Of a DNA stretch of 64,000 nt, positions 18,566 to 29,728 are shown piece by piece. The notes beneath the pieces were generated by a model. The model was given only the letters and a program-made list of their open reading frames with translations, did no database searches and was not told the DNA's origin. Position 1 is the stretch's first letter. Every line of letters starts with the position of its first letter. The stretch is taken from assembly GCF_004519305.1 (NCBI RefSeq), contig NZ_SOZA01000007.1:124001-188000 (forward strand). The letters run 5' to 3'. The translations under genes were made by a program, and so were the position numbers. Source of the DNA: Pseudomonas sp. RIT623. GTDB lineage: Bacteria; Pseudomonadota; Gammaproteobacteria; Pseudomonadales; Pseudomonadaceae.

Positions 18566-18692
18566 ATTGCCTGACAGGAACCAATTGGAGAAATCCGGTC
18601 ATAAGGTGTGTCCCGAACGCCGCGCCAGATCATCAAAGAACTGCCCGAGCCACTCGGGTAACGACTTGGAAGCCACTGTCACAGGATTCGGG

Positions 18693-19928
18693 ATGCTTGA
18701 ATTAGTTGCCGCGTTTATCTGCCTCACCACCCTCCTCACTTATGTGAACTACCGCTTCATCGGCCTGCCGCCGGCCATCGGCGTGATGGTCACCGCCTTG
18801 CTGTTCTCCCTCATCCTGCAGGGTTTGAGCCTGATCGGCTTCCCTGGCCTGGAAGAACGCGTCGAAGGCCTGATGAACCAGATCGACTTCAACGACCTGC
18901 TGATGCACTGGATGCTCTCCTTCCTGCTGTTCGCCGGCGCCTTGCACGTCAACCTCAGCGATCTGCGCAGCTACCGCTGGCCCATCGGCCTGCTGGCCAC
19001 CCTCGGCGTGCTGATCGCCACCGTGGTGATCGGCTACCTGGCGCACTGGGTGTTCGCCCTGTTCGGCTGGCAGGTGCCGCTGATCTATTGCCTGCTGTTC
19101 GGCGCGCTGATCTCGCCGACCGACCCGATCGCCGTGCTCGGGGCGCTGCGTACCGCCAATGCCTCCAAGCCGCTGAAGACCACCATCGTCGGTGAGTCGC
19201 TGTTCAACGACGGCACCGCGGTGGTGGTGTTCACCGTGCTGCTGGGCATCATCCAGCTGGGCGAAACGCCAAGCGTCGCCGACACCGCCATCCTGTTCGC
19301 CCGCGAGGCCCTTGGCGGTATTGCCTTCGGCGGCCTGATCGGCTACGCCACTTATCGCATGATCAAGAGCGTCGAGCAGTACCAGGTGGAAGTGATGCTG
19401 ACCCTGGCGCTGGTGATCGGCGGCTCGGCCATGTGCTACGAGTTGCATGTCTCGGCGCCAATCGCCATGGTGGTTGCCGGCCTGATCATCGGCAACCTGG
19501 GGCGCAACCTGGCGATGAACGATATGACCCGCCGCTACATGGACGGTTTCTGGGAGTTGATCGACGACATGCTCAACGCCCTGCTGTTCGCCCTGATTGG
19601 CCTGGAGTTGCTGCTGCTGCCGTTCAACTGGCTGCACTTGGCGGCCGGTGGCGTGCTGGCGGTGGCAGTGCTGGCCTCGCGTCTGCTGACCGTGGCCCCG
19701 GCGATCGTCCTGCTGCGCCGCTGGCGCAAAGTACCGCAGGGCACCATCCGCGTGCTGACCTGGGGCGGCCTGCGCGGTGGCGTATCGGTGGCCCTGGCGC
19801 TGTCGCTGCCACAAGGCGAGGAGCGTGACCTGCTGCTGTCGATCACCTATATCGTGGTGCTGTCGTCGATCCTGGTGCAGGGTCTGACGGTCGGCAAGGT
19901 GGTGCGCAAGGTCAGCACACAACCTTGA
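18693..19928 (+). CDS. CPA1-family Na+/H+ antiporter (NhaP type)
   Basis: A 411-residue membrane protein with about 12 hydrophobic segments. The CPA1 ion-binding motifs ALISPTDPIAVLGALR and VGESLFNDGTAVVVF are intact, as is the C-terminal WGGLRGGVSVALALSLP. It would exchange sodium (or potassium) for protons at the inner membrane. The frame extends upstream, but the ATG at 18693 has AGGA at seven bases and opens directly into the first membrane helix. No long cytoplasmic C-terminal domain is present. A family-A REP pair follows. Confidence 0.92.
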   Translation: MLELVAAFICLTTLLTYVNYRFIGLPPAIGVMVTALLFSLILQGLSLIGFPGLEERVEGLMNQIDFNDLLMHWMLSFLLFAGALHVNLSDLRSYRWPIGLLATLGVLIATVVIGYLAHWVFALFGWQVPLIYCLLFGALISPTDPIAVLGALRTANASKPLKTTIVGESLFNDGTAVVVFTVLLGIIQLGETPSVADTAILFAREALGGIAFGGLIGYATYRMIKSVEQYQVEVMLTLALVIGGSAMCYELHVSAPIAMVVAGLIIGNLGRNLAMNDMTRRYMDGFWELIDDMLNALLFALIGLELLLLPFNWLHLAAGGVLAVAVLASRLLTVAPAIVLLRRWRKVPQGTIRVLTWGGLRGGVSVALALSLPQGEERDLLLSITYIVVLSSILVQGLTVGKVVRKVSTQP

Positions 19929-19934
19929 GACTCT

Positions 19935-20040
19935 GGGGCCGCTGCGCGGCCCTTTCGCGACACAAGGCCGCTCCTACAGTGGATCGCGTGCTCTGTAGGA
20001 GCGGCCTTGTGTCGCGAAAGGGCTGCACAGCAGCCCCGGG
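19935..20040. repeat. REP pair (family A)
   Basis: Two near-perfect inverted units (CGCGACACAAGGCCGCTCCT then AGGAGCGGCCTTGTGTCGCG) lie between convergent antiporter and thioesterase genes. Each is extended by a short outer hairpin (GGGGCCGC..GCGGCCC; GGGCTG..CAGCCC). Confidence 0.9.
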
Positions 20041-20044
20041 ATCG

Positions 20045-20446
20045 TCATTCCACCGCAGAGTCCGGGAACTGGTCCTGGATGTACTTGATCTCGGTACGCC
20101 CGTGCGCCGCTGGCAGGCCGTCCTCGCCGAGGTTGACGAAGACCATCTTGTCGACCGTGAGAATCGCCTTGCGGGTGATCTTGTTGCGCACTTCGCACTT
20201 GAGGGTGATCGAGGTGCGACCGAACTCGGTGGCGGTGATGCCCAGCTCGATGATGTCACCCTGACGCGAGGCGCTGACGAAGTTGATCTCCGAGATGTAC
20301 TTGGTCACCACCCGCTGGTTGCCCAGCTGGACGATGGCGTAGATCGCCGCCTCTTCGTCGATCCAGCGCAGCAGGCTGCCACCGAACAAGGTGCCGTTGG
20401 GGTTGAGGTCTTCGGGTTTTACCCATTTGCGGGTGTGAAAGTTCAT
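20045..20446 (-). CDS. Acyl-CoA thioesterase (YciA-like hot-dog fold)
   Basis: A 133-residue hot-dog fold protein with the acyl-CoA hydrolase signature MNFHTRKWVKPEDLNPNGTLFGGSLLRWIDEEAAIYA. The aspartate in WIDE belongs to the catalytic region of YciA-type thioesterases. It hydrolyses acyl-CoA to free acid and CoA; chain-length preference cannot be read from sequence. It is monocistronic, divergent from ahcY. Confidence 0.9.
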   Translation of the reverse strand: MNFHTRKWVKPEDLNPNGTLFGGSLLRWIDEEAAIYAIVQLGNQRVVTKYISEINFVSASRQGDIIELGITATEFGRTSITLKCEVRNKITRKAILTVDKMVFVNLGEDGLPAAHGRTEIKYIQDQFPDSAVE

Positions 20447-20513
20447 CTTTACTCCTGACCGGCTTGGCTAACGTGCAGCCATGATGGCAGACCACCTGGT
20501 CACGCTCCATTGA

Positions 20514-22150
<1,637 letters not shown>

Positions 22151-22151
<1 letters not shown>

Positions 22152-22308
22152 GCGGCAAGTTTGAAGCTGCAAGCGGCAAGATACGGCAGACCGTGTCGTT
22201 GCTGCTTGCGACTCAGCCTTGGAAGCTCTTGTAATGCGCCCAAGCCAGATCGGCCATCACCGATCTGGCTTTTACTTGCAGCTTGCCGCTTGAAGCTTGC
22301 TGCTTGAG
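22151..22308. repeat. Family D repeats flanking the ahcY-metF gap
   Basis: Copies of AAGCGGCAAG..TTGAAGCTGCAAGC (22151-22180) and CTTGCAGCTTGCCGCTTGAAG (split over 22274-22308) face each other. A degenerate copy lies at 22201-22231, and a terminator hairpin lies between the arms. The words match the element upstream of sahR. Confidence 0.65.
22242..22273 (+). terminator. Rho-independent terminator between ahcY and metF
   Basis: GCCAGATCGG pairs exactly with CCGATCTGGC across the loop CCATCA, followed by TTTT, with AA before the stem. It should end most ahcY transcripts, so metF depends on readthrough or on a promoter of its own. Confidence 0.82.
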
Positions 22309-22317
22309 GAACGAGTG

Positions 22318-23163
22318 ATGTCCCAAGAACGCCGCTACAGTTTCGAATTCTTCCCGACCAAGACCGACGCCGGCCACGAAAAGCTGATGGGCGTCGCCCG
22401 CCAGCTGGCCAGCTACAACCCGGATTTCTTCTCCTGCACCTATGGCGCCGGTGGTTCGACCCGCGACCGCACGCTGAACACCGTGCTGCAGCTGGAGAAC
22501 GAAGTGAAGGTTCCGGCCGCCCCGCACCTGTCCTGCGTGGGCGACAGCAAGGACGACCTGCGCGCCCTGCTGGCCGAGTACCAGGCCGCCGGCATCAAGC
22601 GCATCGTCGCCCTGCGCGGCGACCTGCCTTCGGGCATGGGCATGGCCAGCGGCGAGCTACGCTACGCCAGCGACCTGGTCGAGTTCATCCGCCAGGAAAC
22701 CGGCGACCATTTCCACCTGGAAGTCGCCGCCTATCCGGAGATGCACCCGCAAGCACGCAACTTCGAGGCGGACCTGGCCAACTTCGTGCACAAGGTCAAG
22801 GCCGGCGCCGACAGCGCCATCACCCAGTACTTCTTCAACGCCGACAGCTACTTCTACTTCGTCGAGCGCGCAGGCAAGCTGGGCGTGGACATCCCGGTGG
22901 TGCCGGGCATCATGCCAATCACCAACTACAGCAAGCTGGCGCGCTTCTCCGACGCCTGCGGCGCCGAGATCCCACGCTGGATCCGCAAGCAGCTGGAAGC
23001 CTATGCCGACGACACCGCCAGCATCCAGGCCTTCGGCGAGGAAGTGATCAGCCGCATGTGCGAACAGCTGCTGCAAGGCGGCGCTCCAGGCCTGCACTTC
23101 TATACCTTGAACCAGGCCGAGCCGAGCCTGGCGATCTGGAACAACCTGAAGCTGCCCCGCTGA
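22318..23163 (+). CDS. metF: 5,10-methylenetetrahydrofolate reductase
   Basis: A 281-residue flavin enzyme that makes 5-methyltetrahydrofolate for the remethylation of homocysteine. The N-terminal SFEFFPTKTDAGHEKL, the central ALRGDLP and the AAYPEMHPQA motifs are typical. The ATG at 22318 has AGGAACGAG directly before it. It lies downstream of ahcY, so homocysteine release and methyl-donor supply are adjacent, but a terminator separates them. Confidence 0.97.
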   Translation: MSQERRYSFEFFPTKTDAGHEKLMGVARQLASYNPDFFSCTYGAGGSTRDRTLNTVLQLENEVKVPAAPHLSCVGDSKDDLRALLAEYQAAGIKRIVALRGDLPSGMGMASGELRYASDLVEFIRQETGDHFHLEVAAYPEMHPQARNFEADLANFVHKVKAGADSAITQYFFNADSYFYFVERAGKLGVDIPVVPGIMPITNYSKLARFSDACGAEIPRWIRKQLEAYADDTASIQAFGEEVISRMCEQLLQGGAPGLHFYTLNQAEPSLAIWNNLKLPR

Positions 23164-23267
23164 TGGTCGCGGGCAAGGCATTGGCCCCGGCCAGCGCCTT
23201 GCCCATGCCAACACCCAGCGACAAAAGCCCACTGGTCTTGCCTGGGCTGCCAGCGTAATCTCGCGCT

Positions 23268-24050
23268 ATGCGCCTGCTGATCCCCTCCCTCCTGCTGTTG
23301 CTGCTCGCCTGCCTGAGCCCGCTGGCACAGGCGGAACGCTTGCGCATTGTCAGCGACGACTGGGCGCCCTACCTGTTCCAAGCCAACAACCAGCCCCAGG
23401 GCATCGACTACGAAGTGACCAACGAGGTGTTCCGACGCCTGGGCATCGAGGTGCAGTGGCAGTTCCTGCCTTGGCGGCGCTGTCTGGCCATGGTCGAGCA
23501 AGGCCTGGCGGACGGCGTGATGGATATCTTCCAGGTCGAATCGCGCCGCGACTATCTGGTCTACCCGAACGAACCAATGTCGCAGGTCGAATTCGTCCTG
23601 TACCAGGCTCGCAGCCGACCACACCCGGTACAGCGCCTGGAAGACCTGGCCGGGCTGACCGTGGGCACCTCGCCGGGCTACGCCTACAACCCCGCCTTCA
23701 GCGACTCGCCGCTGTTCCGTCGCGAATCGGCCCCCAGCCATGAAGCCAACTTTGGCAAGCTGATGCGCGGGCGCATCGACCTGCTGGTGACCGATCGCCG
23801 TCTCGGCCACTACCTGAGTCGGCAACTGGGCATCGAGCACGCCGTCGAAGCGCTGCCGCTGGTAATCAGCCGCCACCCACAGTACCTGGGGCTGGCCCGC
23901 AAGCCTGGGCGCGAGGCCCTGGCCCAGGCCTTCGCCGAGGAACTGCGACGCTTCAAGCAGGAACCGGCCTATGCCGCGATCAGCACCCGCTACCTCGGCC
24001 AGCAGGATTTTCCTTTCGCCGTTGAGCAGCAGGAAAGCGGCACACGCTGA
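23268..24050 (+). CDS. Periplasmic solute-binding protein, family 3, orphan
   Basis: A 260-residue protein with a signal peptide (leucine-rich segment ending in PLAQA) and a family-3 binding domain beginning ERLRIVSDDWAPYLFQANNQPQGIDYEV. A second motif TVGTSPGYAYNPAF lies mid-protein. Like the protein at 1284-2021, it has no transporter genes beside it. The start at 23268 opens the signal peptide. The ligand is unknown; polar amino acids are the usual class for the family. Confidence 0.82.
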   Translation: MRLLIPSLLLLLLACLSPLAQAERLRIVSDDWAPYLFQANNQPQGIDYEVTNEVFRRLGIEVQWQFLPWRRCLAMVEQGLADGVMDIFQVESRRDYLVYPNEPMSQVEFVLYQARSRPHPVQRLEDLAGLTVGTSPGYAYNPAFSDSPLFRRESAPSHEANFGKLMRGRIDLLVTDRRLGHYLSRQLGIEHAVEALPLVISRHPQYLGLARKPGREALAQAFAEELRRFKQEPAYAAISTRYLGQQDFPFAVEQQESGTR

Positions 24051-24272
24051 TTGCTCTGTTATACTCGAGCCTTCCCGCCCGGCTTACGCCCGGACGCTCG
24101 GCCTCGCCATCGGCATCTCGACCCGCAGCAGCGCACCCCTGGTGCCCGCCCGCCGCCTCCAGGATGCGTAGTGAACGCCCAGCTGGACCGGACGCGATCG
24201 CATCCCACCGATGCCCGTCGCGCCAGGCAGAACACCCCATCGGGCCCAGCCCCCACGAGAACAGGATTGCCC

Positions 24273-26156
24273 ATGTCCTTTGCTTCCCTCGGTCTCTCCG
24301 AGGCTCTTGTCCGCGCTATCGAGGCTGCGGGCTACACCCAGCCAACCCCGGTGCAACAGCGGGCGATTCCCGCCGTGTTGCAAGGTCGCGACCTGATGGT
24401 CGCCGCCCAGACGGGTACTGGTAAAACCGGCGGCTTCGCCCTGCCGATCCTCGAGCGCCTGTTCCCGGGTGGCCACCCCGACAAGTCGCAACGCCACGGC
24501 CCGCGCCAGCCGCGCGTGCTGGTGCTGACGCCGACCCGCGAGCTGGCCGCCCAGGTGCATGACAGCTTCAAGATCTACGCCCGCGACCTGAATTTCATCA
24601 GCGCCTGCATCTTCGGCGGCGTCGGCATGAACCCACAGGTCCAGGCCATGGCCAAAGGCGTCGACGTACTGGTCGCCTGCCCGGGCCGCCTGCTCGACCT
24701 GGCCGGCCAGGGCAGCGTCGACTTGTCTCGCGTCGAGATCCTGGTGCTGGACGAAGCCGACCGCATGCTCGACATGGGCTTCATCCACGATGTCAAGAAA
24801 GTGCTGGCTCGCCTGCCGGCCAAGCGCCAGAACCTGTTGTTCTCGGCGACCTTCTCCAAGGACATCACCGACCTCGCCGACAAGCTGCTGCACAACCCCG
24901 AGCGCATCGAGGTCACGCCGCCGAACACCACCGTCGAGCGCATCGAGCAGCGTGTCTACCGCCTGCCGGCCAGCCACAAGCGCGCGCTGCTGGCGCACTT
25001 GATCACCCTGGGTGCCTGGGAACAGGTGCTGGTGTTCACTCGTACCAAGCACGGCGCCAACCGCCTGGCCGAGTACCTGGAAAAGCACGGCCTGAGCGCC
25101 GCCGCGATCCACGGCAACAAGAGCCAGAACGCCCGCACCAAGGCCCTGGCCGACTTCAAGGCCAACACCGTGCGCGTGCTGGTGGCCACTGATATCGCTG
25201 CCCGCGGCCTGGACATCGACCAGTTGCCCCACGTGGTCAACTTCGAACTGCCCAACGTCGAGGAAGACTACGTTCACCGTATTGGCCGTACCGGCCGCGC
25301 CGGTCGTTCGGGCGAGGCCATCTCGATGGTCGCCCCGGATGAAGAGAAGCTGCTCAAGAGCATCGAGCGCGTCACCAAGCAGCGGATCCCGGACGGCGAC
25401 CTGATGGGCTTCGACGCTTCGCAGGTCGAAGCGGAAAAGCCGGAAGTACGCGAGCGCCCGCAAAACAACGGTCGCGGTGGCCGCAACCAGCAGCCGCGCG
25501 GCGAAGGCAGCAAGGACAGCGGTGGTCGCAAGGACAAGGGCAAGGACAAGGGCCGTAACAAGCCTGCGGCCGAGAAGCCTGCCGAGAAGGAAAAGTCCGG
25601 CGACAAGCAGCAAGGCCAGCAACGCAAGCCGCGGGACAAGAAACCCCGCCAGCAGCAGTCTGCCCAAGGCCAGAAGGCCATGCCAACGGTACCTGCCGAC
25701 CGTGACCCGGAAGAATTCCTCGACGACGACGTCGACAACTTTGGTAACCGCGCCGACTACGTCAGCCCCTACCAGAACGCCAAGAACCAGGGCCGCAATC
25801 GCCGTCCAGGTGGCGGTGGCCAGGCTCAAGGCCAGGGGCAGCGCAGTGGTGGTGGCCAAGGCCAGGGGCAAGCCCGTGGCACTGGCCAGCAGCGTCAAGG
25901 CCAGGGTGGCGACAAGCGTCCGCGCAACGGCGGCGGCAATGGCGGCGCCCGTCGTGACAACAATGCCGGTCGCAACCGCCGTGACGACTCGGCCCGCCAG
26001 GAACCGGCAGTGCGCAACCCGCGCGAGTCGCAGAGCGCGCCGGTGATCATCCGCAAGGAATCCAAGCTCGACCGCTACCCGACGCCCGAGCAACTGGACG
26101 ACCTGCCAGCTCGCCCACGCGGCGAGCGCCCGGCCCTGCTGACGCGCAAAGGCTGA
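24273..26156 (+). CDS. rhlE: RhlE-type DEAD-box RNA helicase with a long low-complexity tail
   Basis: A 627-residue ATP-dependent RNA helicase. The Q motif ([26 protein letters not shown]), Walker [10 protein letters not shown] (44-52), DEAD at 160-163, SAT at 191-193 and HRIGRTGR at 335-342 are all intact. From about residue 381 onward the protein is a disordered tail rich in Gly, Gln, Arg and Lys. It includes a [11 protein letters not shown] region and a [18 protein letters not shown] region, and is likely to bind RNA and perhaps phase-separate. The open frame upstream of 24273 is probably non-coding. RhlE proteins work in ribosome biogenesis and RNA turnover (family knowledge). Confidence 0.95.
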   Translation: MSFASLGLSEALVRAIEAAGYTQPTPVQQRAIPAVLQGRDLMVAAQTGTGKTGGFALPILERLFPGGHPDKSQRHGPRQPRVLVLTPTRELAAQVHDSFKIYARDLNFISACIFGGVGMNPQVQAMAKGVDVLVACPGRLLDLAGQGSVDLSRVEILVLDEADRMLDMGFIHDVKKVLARLPAKRQNLLFSATFSKDITDLADKLLHNPERIEVTPPNTTVERIEQRVYRLPASHKRALLAHLITLGAWEQVLVFTRTKHGANRLAEYLEKHGLSAAAIHGNKSQNARTKALADFKANTVRVLVATDIAARGLDIDQLPHVVNFELPNVEEDYVHRIGRTGRAGRSGEAISMVAPDEEKLLKSIERVTKQRIPDGDLMGFDASQVEAEKPEVRERPQNNGRGGRNQQPRGEGSKDSGGRKDKGKDKGRNKPAAEKPAEKEKSGDKQQGQQRKPRDKKPRQQQSAQGQKAMPTVPADRDPEEFLDDDVDNFGNRADYVSPYQNAKNQGRNRRPGGGGQAQGQGQRSGGGQGQGQARGTGQQRQGQGGDKRPRNGGGNGGARRDNNAGRNRRDDSARQEPAVRNPRESQSAPVIIRKESKLDRYPTPEQLDDLPARPRGERPALLTRKG

Positions 26157-26165
26157 TTGAAACAC

Positions 26166-26294
26166 CGAGGGGCTGTTATGCAGCCCTTTCGCGACACAAG
26201 GCCGCTCCTACAGGTACTGCGCTCCGCCAAAGGGCTGCGCTGAACTTGTAGGAGCGGCCTTGTGTCGCGAAAGGGCCGCGTAGCGGCCCCTCGG
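26166..26294. repeat. REP pair (family A)
   Basis: Two inverted units (CGCGACACAAGGCCGCTCCT and AGGAGCGGCCTTGTGTCGCG) with matching outer arms (GAGGGGCTG and CGGCCCCTC) lie between convergent rhlE and yceI. The centre carries an additional partial unit. Confidence 0.9.
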
Positions 26295-26312
26295 TCGTTC
26301 AACTAACGCGGA

Positions 26313-26891
26313 TTACTTCTGCTTCACGCCTTCGACACTGATATCCAGATCCAGGGTTTGCGAAGTCGGGCCTGGGCCTTTGATCCCGAAGTCGTTCAGG
26401 TTCAGCGTGGTCTTGGCGTTGAAGCCGGCGCGCTCGCCACCCCACGGATCCTTGCCCTCGCCATTGAACACGGCCTTGAAGGTGACCGGCTTGGTCACAC
26501 CGTGCAGGGTCAGGTCGCCGGTCACGTCGGCGGTCTTGTCACCGGTCGACTTGACACTGGTGGAGACGAACTTGGCATCCGGGTACTTCTTCACATCGAG
26601 GAAGTCTTTGCTGGCGATGTGCTTGTCACGCTCGGCGTGATTGGACCACAGGCTGGCAGTCTTCAGGTCGACGCTGATCTTACTGGCTTCAGGCTTGGCG
26701 CTGTCCCAGGTGAAGTTGCCGTCGAAGTCCTTGAAGGTGCCATGGATGAAGCTGTAGCCCAGGTGGCTGATCTTCCAGTCAACGAACGCGTGCTGACCTT
26801 CCTTGTCGATCTTGTACTCGGCAGCCATGGCCTGGCCAGCGGAGATCAGAGCGGTACCGAGCGCCAGAGCGGCAAAAGTCTTTTTCAACAT
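26313..26891 (-). CDS. YceI-family periplasmic protein
   Basis: A 192-residue protein with a signal peptide ([23 protein letters not shown]) and a lipocalin-like YceI domain ([38 protein letters not shown]). YceI proteins bind polyprenoid or fatty-amide lipids in the periplasm. The start at 26891 is the signal peptide start; an upstream extension lacks support. The cytochrome b561 gene is immediately upstream on the same strand (34 bases), a pairing common for this family, so they are probably co-transcribed. Confidence 0.93.
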   Translation of the reverse strand: MLKKTFAALALGTALISAGQAMAAEYKIDKEGQHAFVDWKISHLGYSFIHGTFKDFDGNFTWDSAKPEASKISVDLKTASLWSNHAERDKHIASKDFLDVKKYPDAKFVSTSVKSTGDKTADVTGDLTLHGVTKPVTFKAVFNGEGKDPWGGERAGFNAKTTLNLNDFGIKGPGPTSQTLDLDISVEGVKQK

Positions 26892-26925
26892 CCTTACTTC
26901 CTTCCTTTGCAATTGAGGTTGAGAT

Positions 26926-27477
26926 TCAAGCTTTGCGGCCCAGCATGCGGGTGAGGGTCGCGTCACGGTCGATGAAATGGTGCTTGATGGCGGCCAAGGC
27001 GTGCAGCACGGCGAAAATCACCAGGCCCCAGGCCAGCCACAAGTGGATAACGCCAGCGGTATCGGCCTGGTCAGGTAGGTCACTGACCAGCGCAGGCACT
27101 TCGAACAAGCCGAATACAGGTATACCCACACCGTCGGCGGTGGAGATCAGGTAGCCCGCGGCCATGACCGCGAACAACCCCAAATACAGCGCCAGGTGCC
27201 CCAGCTTGGCGGCCAGGCGCGTGGCCTTGCCGTGGTTGACCGGCGCCGGTGGCGGCGGGCTGACGAAACGCCAGAGCACGCGCAGCAGCATCATCGCCAA
27301 CAACACCAGGCCAATGCTCTTGTGCAGATCAGGGCCGGACTTGCGCCATGGGCTGTAATAGTCCAGGCCGACCATCCACAGCCCCAGGCCGAACAGGCCG
27401 AAGACCGCCAGCGCCACGCCCCAGTGCAGGATGATGCTGACCAGGCCATAGCGAGAAGATGAATTGCGCAGTTGCAT
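26926..27477 (-). CDS. Cytochrome b561 (CybB-type)
   Basis: A 183-residue membrane protein with four hydrophobic segments and paired histidines that ligate haem b ([42 protein letters not shown]). It is a bacterial di-haem quinol-oxidising cytochrome. The ATG at 27477 precedes the conserved [14 protein letters not shown] start. It is co-directional with yceI; the pair is often linked to quinone handling. Physiological partner is unknown. Confidence 0.9.
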   Translation of the reverse strand: MQLRNSSSRYGLVSIILHWGVALAVFGLFGLGLWMVGLDYYSPWRKSGPDLHKSIGLVLLAMMLLRVLWRFVSPPPPAPVNHGKATRLAAKLGHLALYLGLFAVMAAGYLISTADGVGIPVFGLFEVPALVSDLPDQADTAGVIHLWLAWGLVIFAVLHALAAIKHHFIDRDATLTRMLGRKA

Positions 27478-27650
27478 GTTGGCGTATTTCCCCGTGAAAG
27501 CTGTGCACAAGACTAGCGCGTAACTTATCGAATAAAAGCGGAAAAAATTGCTTCGGATGATCGAGAAATCCGATATTAAGTCTGCAAGCTTCCTATTAAG
27601 GAAACATTAACGATAGACGTTCAAAGGGGAGATGCCAGGACCCGATCGCG

Positions 27651-27692
27651 GCCAAGCCCGCTCCCACCTCGAGAGGTGGGAGCGGGCTTGGC
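27651..27692. repeat. Fused REP pair (family C): 20-bp perfect hairpin
   Basis: Bases 27651-27670 (GCCAAGCCCGCTCCCACCTC) are the exact reverse complement of 27673-27692, with only GA between. This is two family-C REP units joined with almost no spacer. It sits 17 bases beyond the amine oxidase stop and can act as a barrier to 3' decay or a terminator-like structure. Confidence 0.92.
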
Positions 27693-27709
27693 GAGCTGGC
27701 AGCTATCGA

Positions 27710-29527
27710 TCAGTTGGCCTTGGCCTGGGTATTGACCACAGCTTTCTTGGCAGGCTCACCCTTGGCAGTGGCCTTTTTCGCCGGTACTGGCTTGGCCGCA
27801 GGTTTATGCACAGGCTTGGCCGCCGGTTTATGCGCGGCGGCAGGCTTGGCCGGCGCGACCTTGACCGGTTGCTGCTGGACCACCGGTGCCGGGGCCACGG
27901 GCGCAGGCGCCGCAGCAGGTGCCGGCGCGACCTCTTCGGCCTTGGCGATCGGCGCGGCCTTGGCCTCGGGCTTGTCGCTCGCCCCGAACAGGCGCGAGAA
28001 GAAGCCTGGTTTGTCATCCTTGGCCGCCTCGGCCTGGGCCGGGGCCTTCTTGGCAGAGCCTCCAAACAGCTTGGAGAAGAACCCACCCTGGTCTTTCGCC
28101 GCTGCGGCACCGACAGCCGCCGCCGCTACCGGTGCGGCCTTGACCGGATCGAACGACTTGCCCGCGGCCAGCTCCTGGACCTGCCCGGCGGCGCGCTGGC
28201 CACTGCGCAGGGCGCCTTCGAGAGTACCGGGATACAGCGCATCGGTGTGCTCGCCGGCAAAAGCGATGCGCTGCACCGGACGCTCCCACAGGCGCCAGTA
28301 CTTGCTGATCTGCCCTGGGCCGAAGGCCAGGTAGGCGCCGCCCATGCCGGCGTCGGTGCTGTAGCGACGCACCTCGTAGCCGGTGAAGGCGCCCCGGGCC
28401 TGCGGGTAGAAGGCATGCAGGCGGATCAGCACCTGGTCGACCATCTGCTTGTCACCGAACGCCTGCAACAGGCGAGCGTTATCGCCGGACAGGTTGATCA
28501 CCACGTTAGCCCCGCCCTTGAGCGCAGGCTCGATCCACAGCATGCCCAGGCCAGTGTTGCTGAAAATTTCACCGGACATCCGCGCGCGGCTTTCCCAGAC
28601 CGGGTTCTTGAACTTGAGCATCAGCTGGTCGCGCCAGCCGTAGTTGGTGCCTTTGAGCGCCGCCAGGTGCTGGTTGTCCAGGCCTGGGGTCATCTGGATC
28701 TTGGCCAGCGCGCGCAGGGGCACGGCCATGACCAGGTAATCGGCCTGGTAGCCCACCGCGCCGACCTTGACGGTCACGCCATCCTTGTCCTGGACAATGG
28801 AAGTGACCGGCGAGCTGGTCTTGATGGTCTTCAACTGCTTGACGAAGGCCTGGGCCAATACAGGGCTGCCGCCAGGCAGGCGCGCGGCGCGCAGGTCACG
28901 GTCGCTGACATTGCGGTAGACGCGGTTCTGCTGGGCGAAATACAGCAGCGACAGGCGCGATGGCTCGTCATAGCGGGTACGGATCTGCTGGTTGACCAGC
29001 TGACGAGCGGTGGCGGGCAATTGCAGCTTGTCGAGCCAGGTGGAGACGTTCATCTGGTCGAGAGCGAACAAGGTGCTGTTGGCCGCCGGGTTGAGCGGGT
29101 CGTCGATCGAGCGGGCCAGGTCGTCGAGGGTCTTCTCGTAACGCTTGAGCGCCTCGGCGGTGGCTGGCTGCTTGGCGGCCAGGTCAGCGGCGCTGAAGTA
29201 CTCGCCGTCGATCAGGTAGCCGGGGGTCCGCACGAACTCCGGCGCCGGCAAAGTCGCAACCTTGAACTGCTGCAAATAGCGGTTGAGCACCGGCTGGGTC
29301 TTGTCGTTGCCTATCCATTCGCTGGTGGCCAGGCCCGAACGCCCACCCATGCCTGACTTGGCCTCCAGCAGGGTCACCTGCCAGCCCTTGTTCTGCAGCT
29401 CATAGGCCGCCGTCAGGCCCGCCAGGCCACCACCGACGACGATTGCCGTCTTGTCCTTGGCCAGCGCGGCACCGCTGGACACACCAATCAATACCAACGC
29501 GCACAGGCGCACCCAAGCAGCAGCCAT
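27710..29527 (-). CDS. Flavin-containing amine oxidase with Ala/Pro/Lys-rich C-terminal tail
   Basis: A 605-residue protein with an N-terminal signal-like segment (MAAAWVRLCALVLIGVSSGAALA) followed by the FAD-binding motif AIVVGGGLAGLTAAYELQNKGW and GGRSG. The C-terminal flavin region reads RIAFAGEHTDALYPGTLEGALRSGQRAAGQV at about residues 410-440. These are hallmarks of the flavin monoamine oxidase family. The last 150 residues are low complexity: two similar modules (GGFFSKLFG and PGFFSRLFG) and then long Ala-Pro-Val and Lys-Pro-Ala tracts. The substrate is unknown; export to the periplasm is likely. It is divergent from an uncharacterised gene. Confidence 0.85.
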   Translation of the reverse strand: MAAAWVRLCALVLIGVSSGAALAKDKTAIVVGGGLAGLTAAYELQNKGWQVTLLEAKSGMGGRSGLATSEWIGNDKTQPVLNRYLQQFKVATLPAPEFVRTPGYLIDGEYFSAADLAAKQPATAEALKRYEKTLDDLARSIDDPLNPAANSTLFALDQMNVSTWLDKLQLPATARQLVNQQIRTRYDEPSRLSLLYFAQQNRVYRNVSDRDLRAARLPGGSPVLAQAFVKQLKTIKTSSPVTSIVQDKDGVTVKVGAVGYQADYLVMAVPLRALAKIQMTPGLDNQHLAALKGTNYGWRDQLMLKFKNPVWESRARMSGEIFSNTGLGMLWIEPALKGGANVVINLSGDNARLLQAFGDKQMVDQVLIRLHAFYPQARGAFTGYEVRRYSTDAGMGGAYLAFGPGQISKYWRLWERPVQRIAFAGEHTDALYPGTLEGALRSGQRAAGQVQELAAGKSFDPVKAAPVAAAAVGAAAAKDQGGFFSKLFGGSAKKAPAQAEAAKDDKPGFFSRLFGASDKPEAKAAPIAKAEEVAPAPAAAPAPVAPAPVVQQQPVKVAPAKPAAAHKPAAKPVHKPAAKPVPAKKATAKGEPAKKAVVNTQAKAN

Positions 29528-29645
29528 GATGGCGAACTCCGGTTGTAGAACGACAGAAAGATCGGGGAAGAACGCCCCGGGAGAGATGCGTTAAGAATAC
29601 GTCACCCTCGCAGACCCTGCCAGCGCAGTGACATCAAGTGCTTTT

Positions 29646-29671
29646 GGCAACTGGTAATTTTGTCAGTTGCC
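29646..29671. promoter_or_regulatory. Inverted repeat in the divergent region, possible operator
   Basis: GGCAACTG and CAGTTGCC are exact reverse complements separated by ten bases, one helical turn, midway between the divergent amine oxidase gene and the gene at 29729. No adjacent regulator gene is present. Confidence 0.4.
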
Positions 29672-29728
29672 CACTCGCCGCTTGGCTAGCAATCTGGGCA
29701 GGGCCCCATCAGTATCGGACTCATCACC

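Noticed and set aside
19935..20040. Regularly repeated intergenic sequence suggestive of CRISPR
   Set aside because: Units occur as single inverted pairs scattered over the window with no spacer array; they match REP elements.
24084..26165. A 693-codon minus-strand frame opposite rhlE
   Set aside because: It is the antisense of the helicase; the long Ala/Val/Leu run comes from the complement of the Gly-Gln-rich tail.
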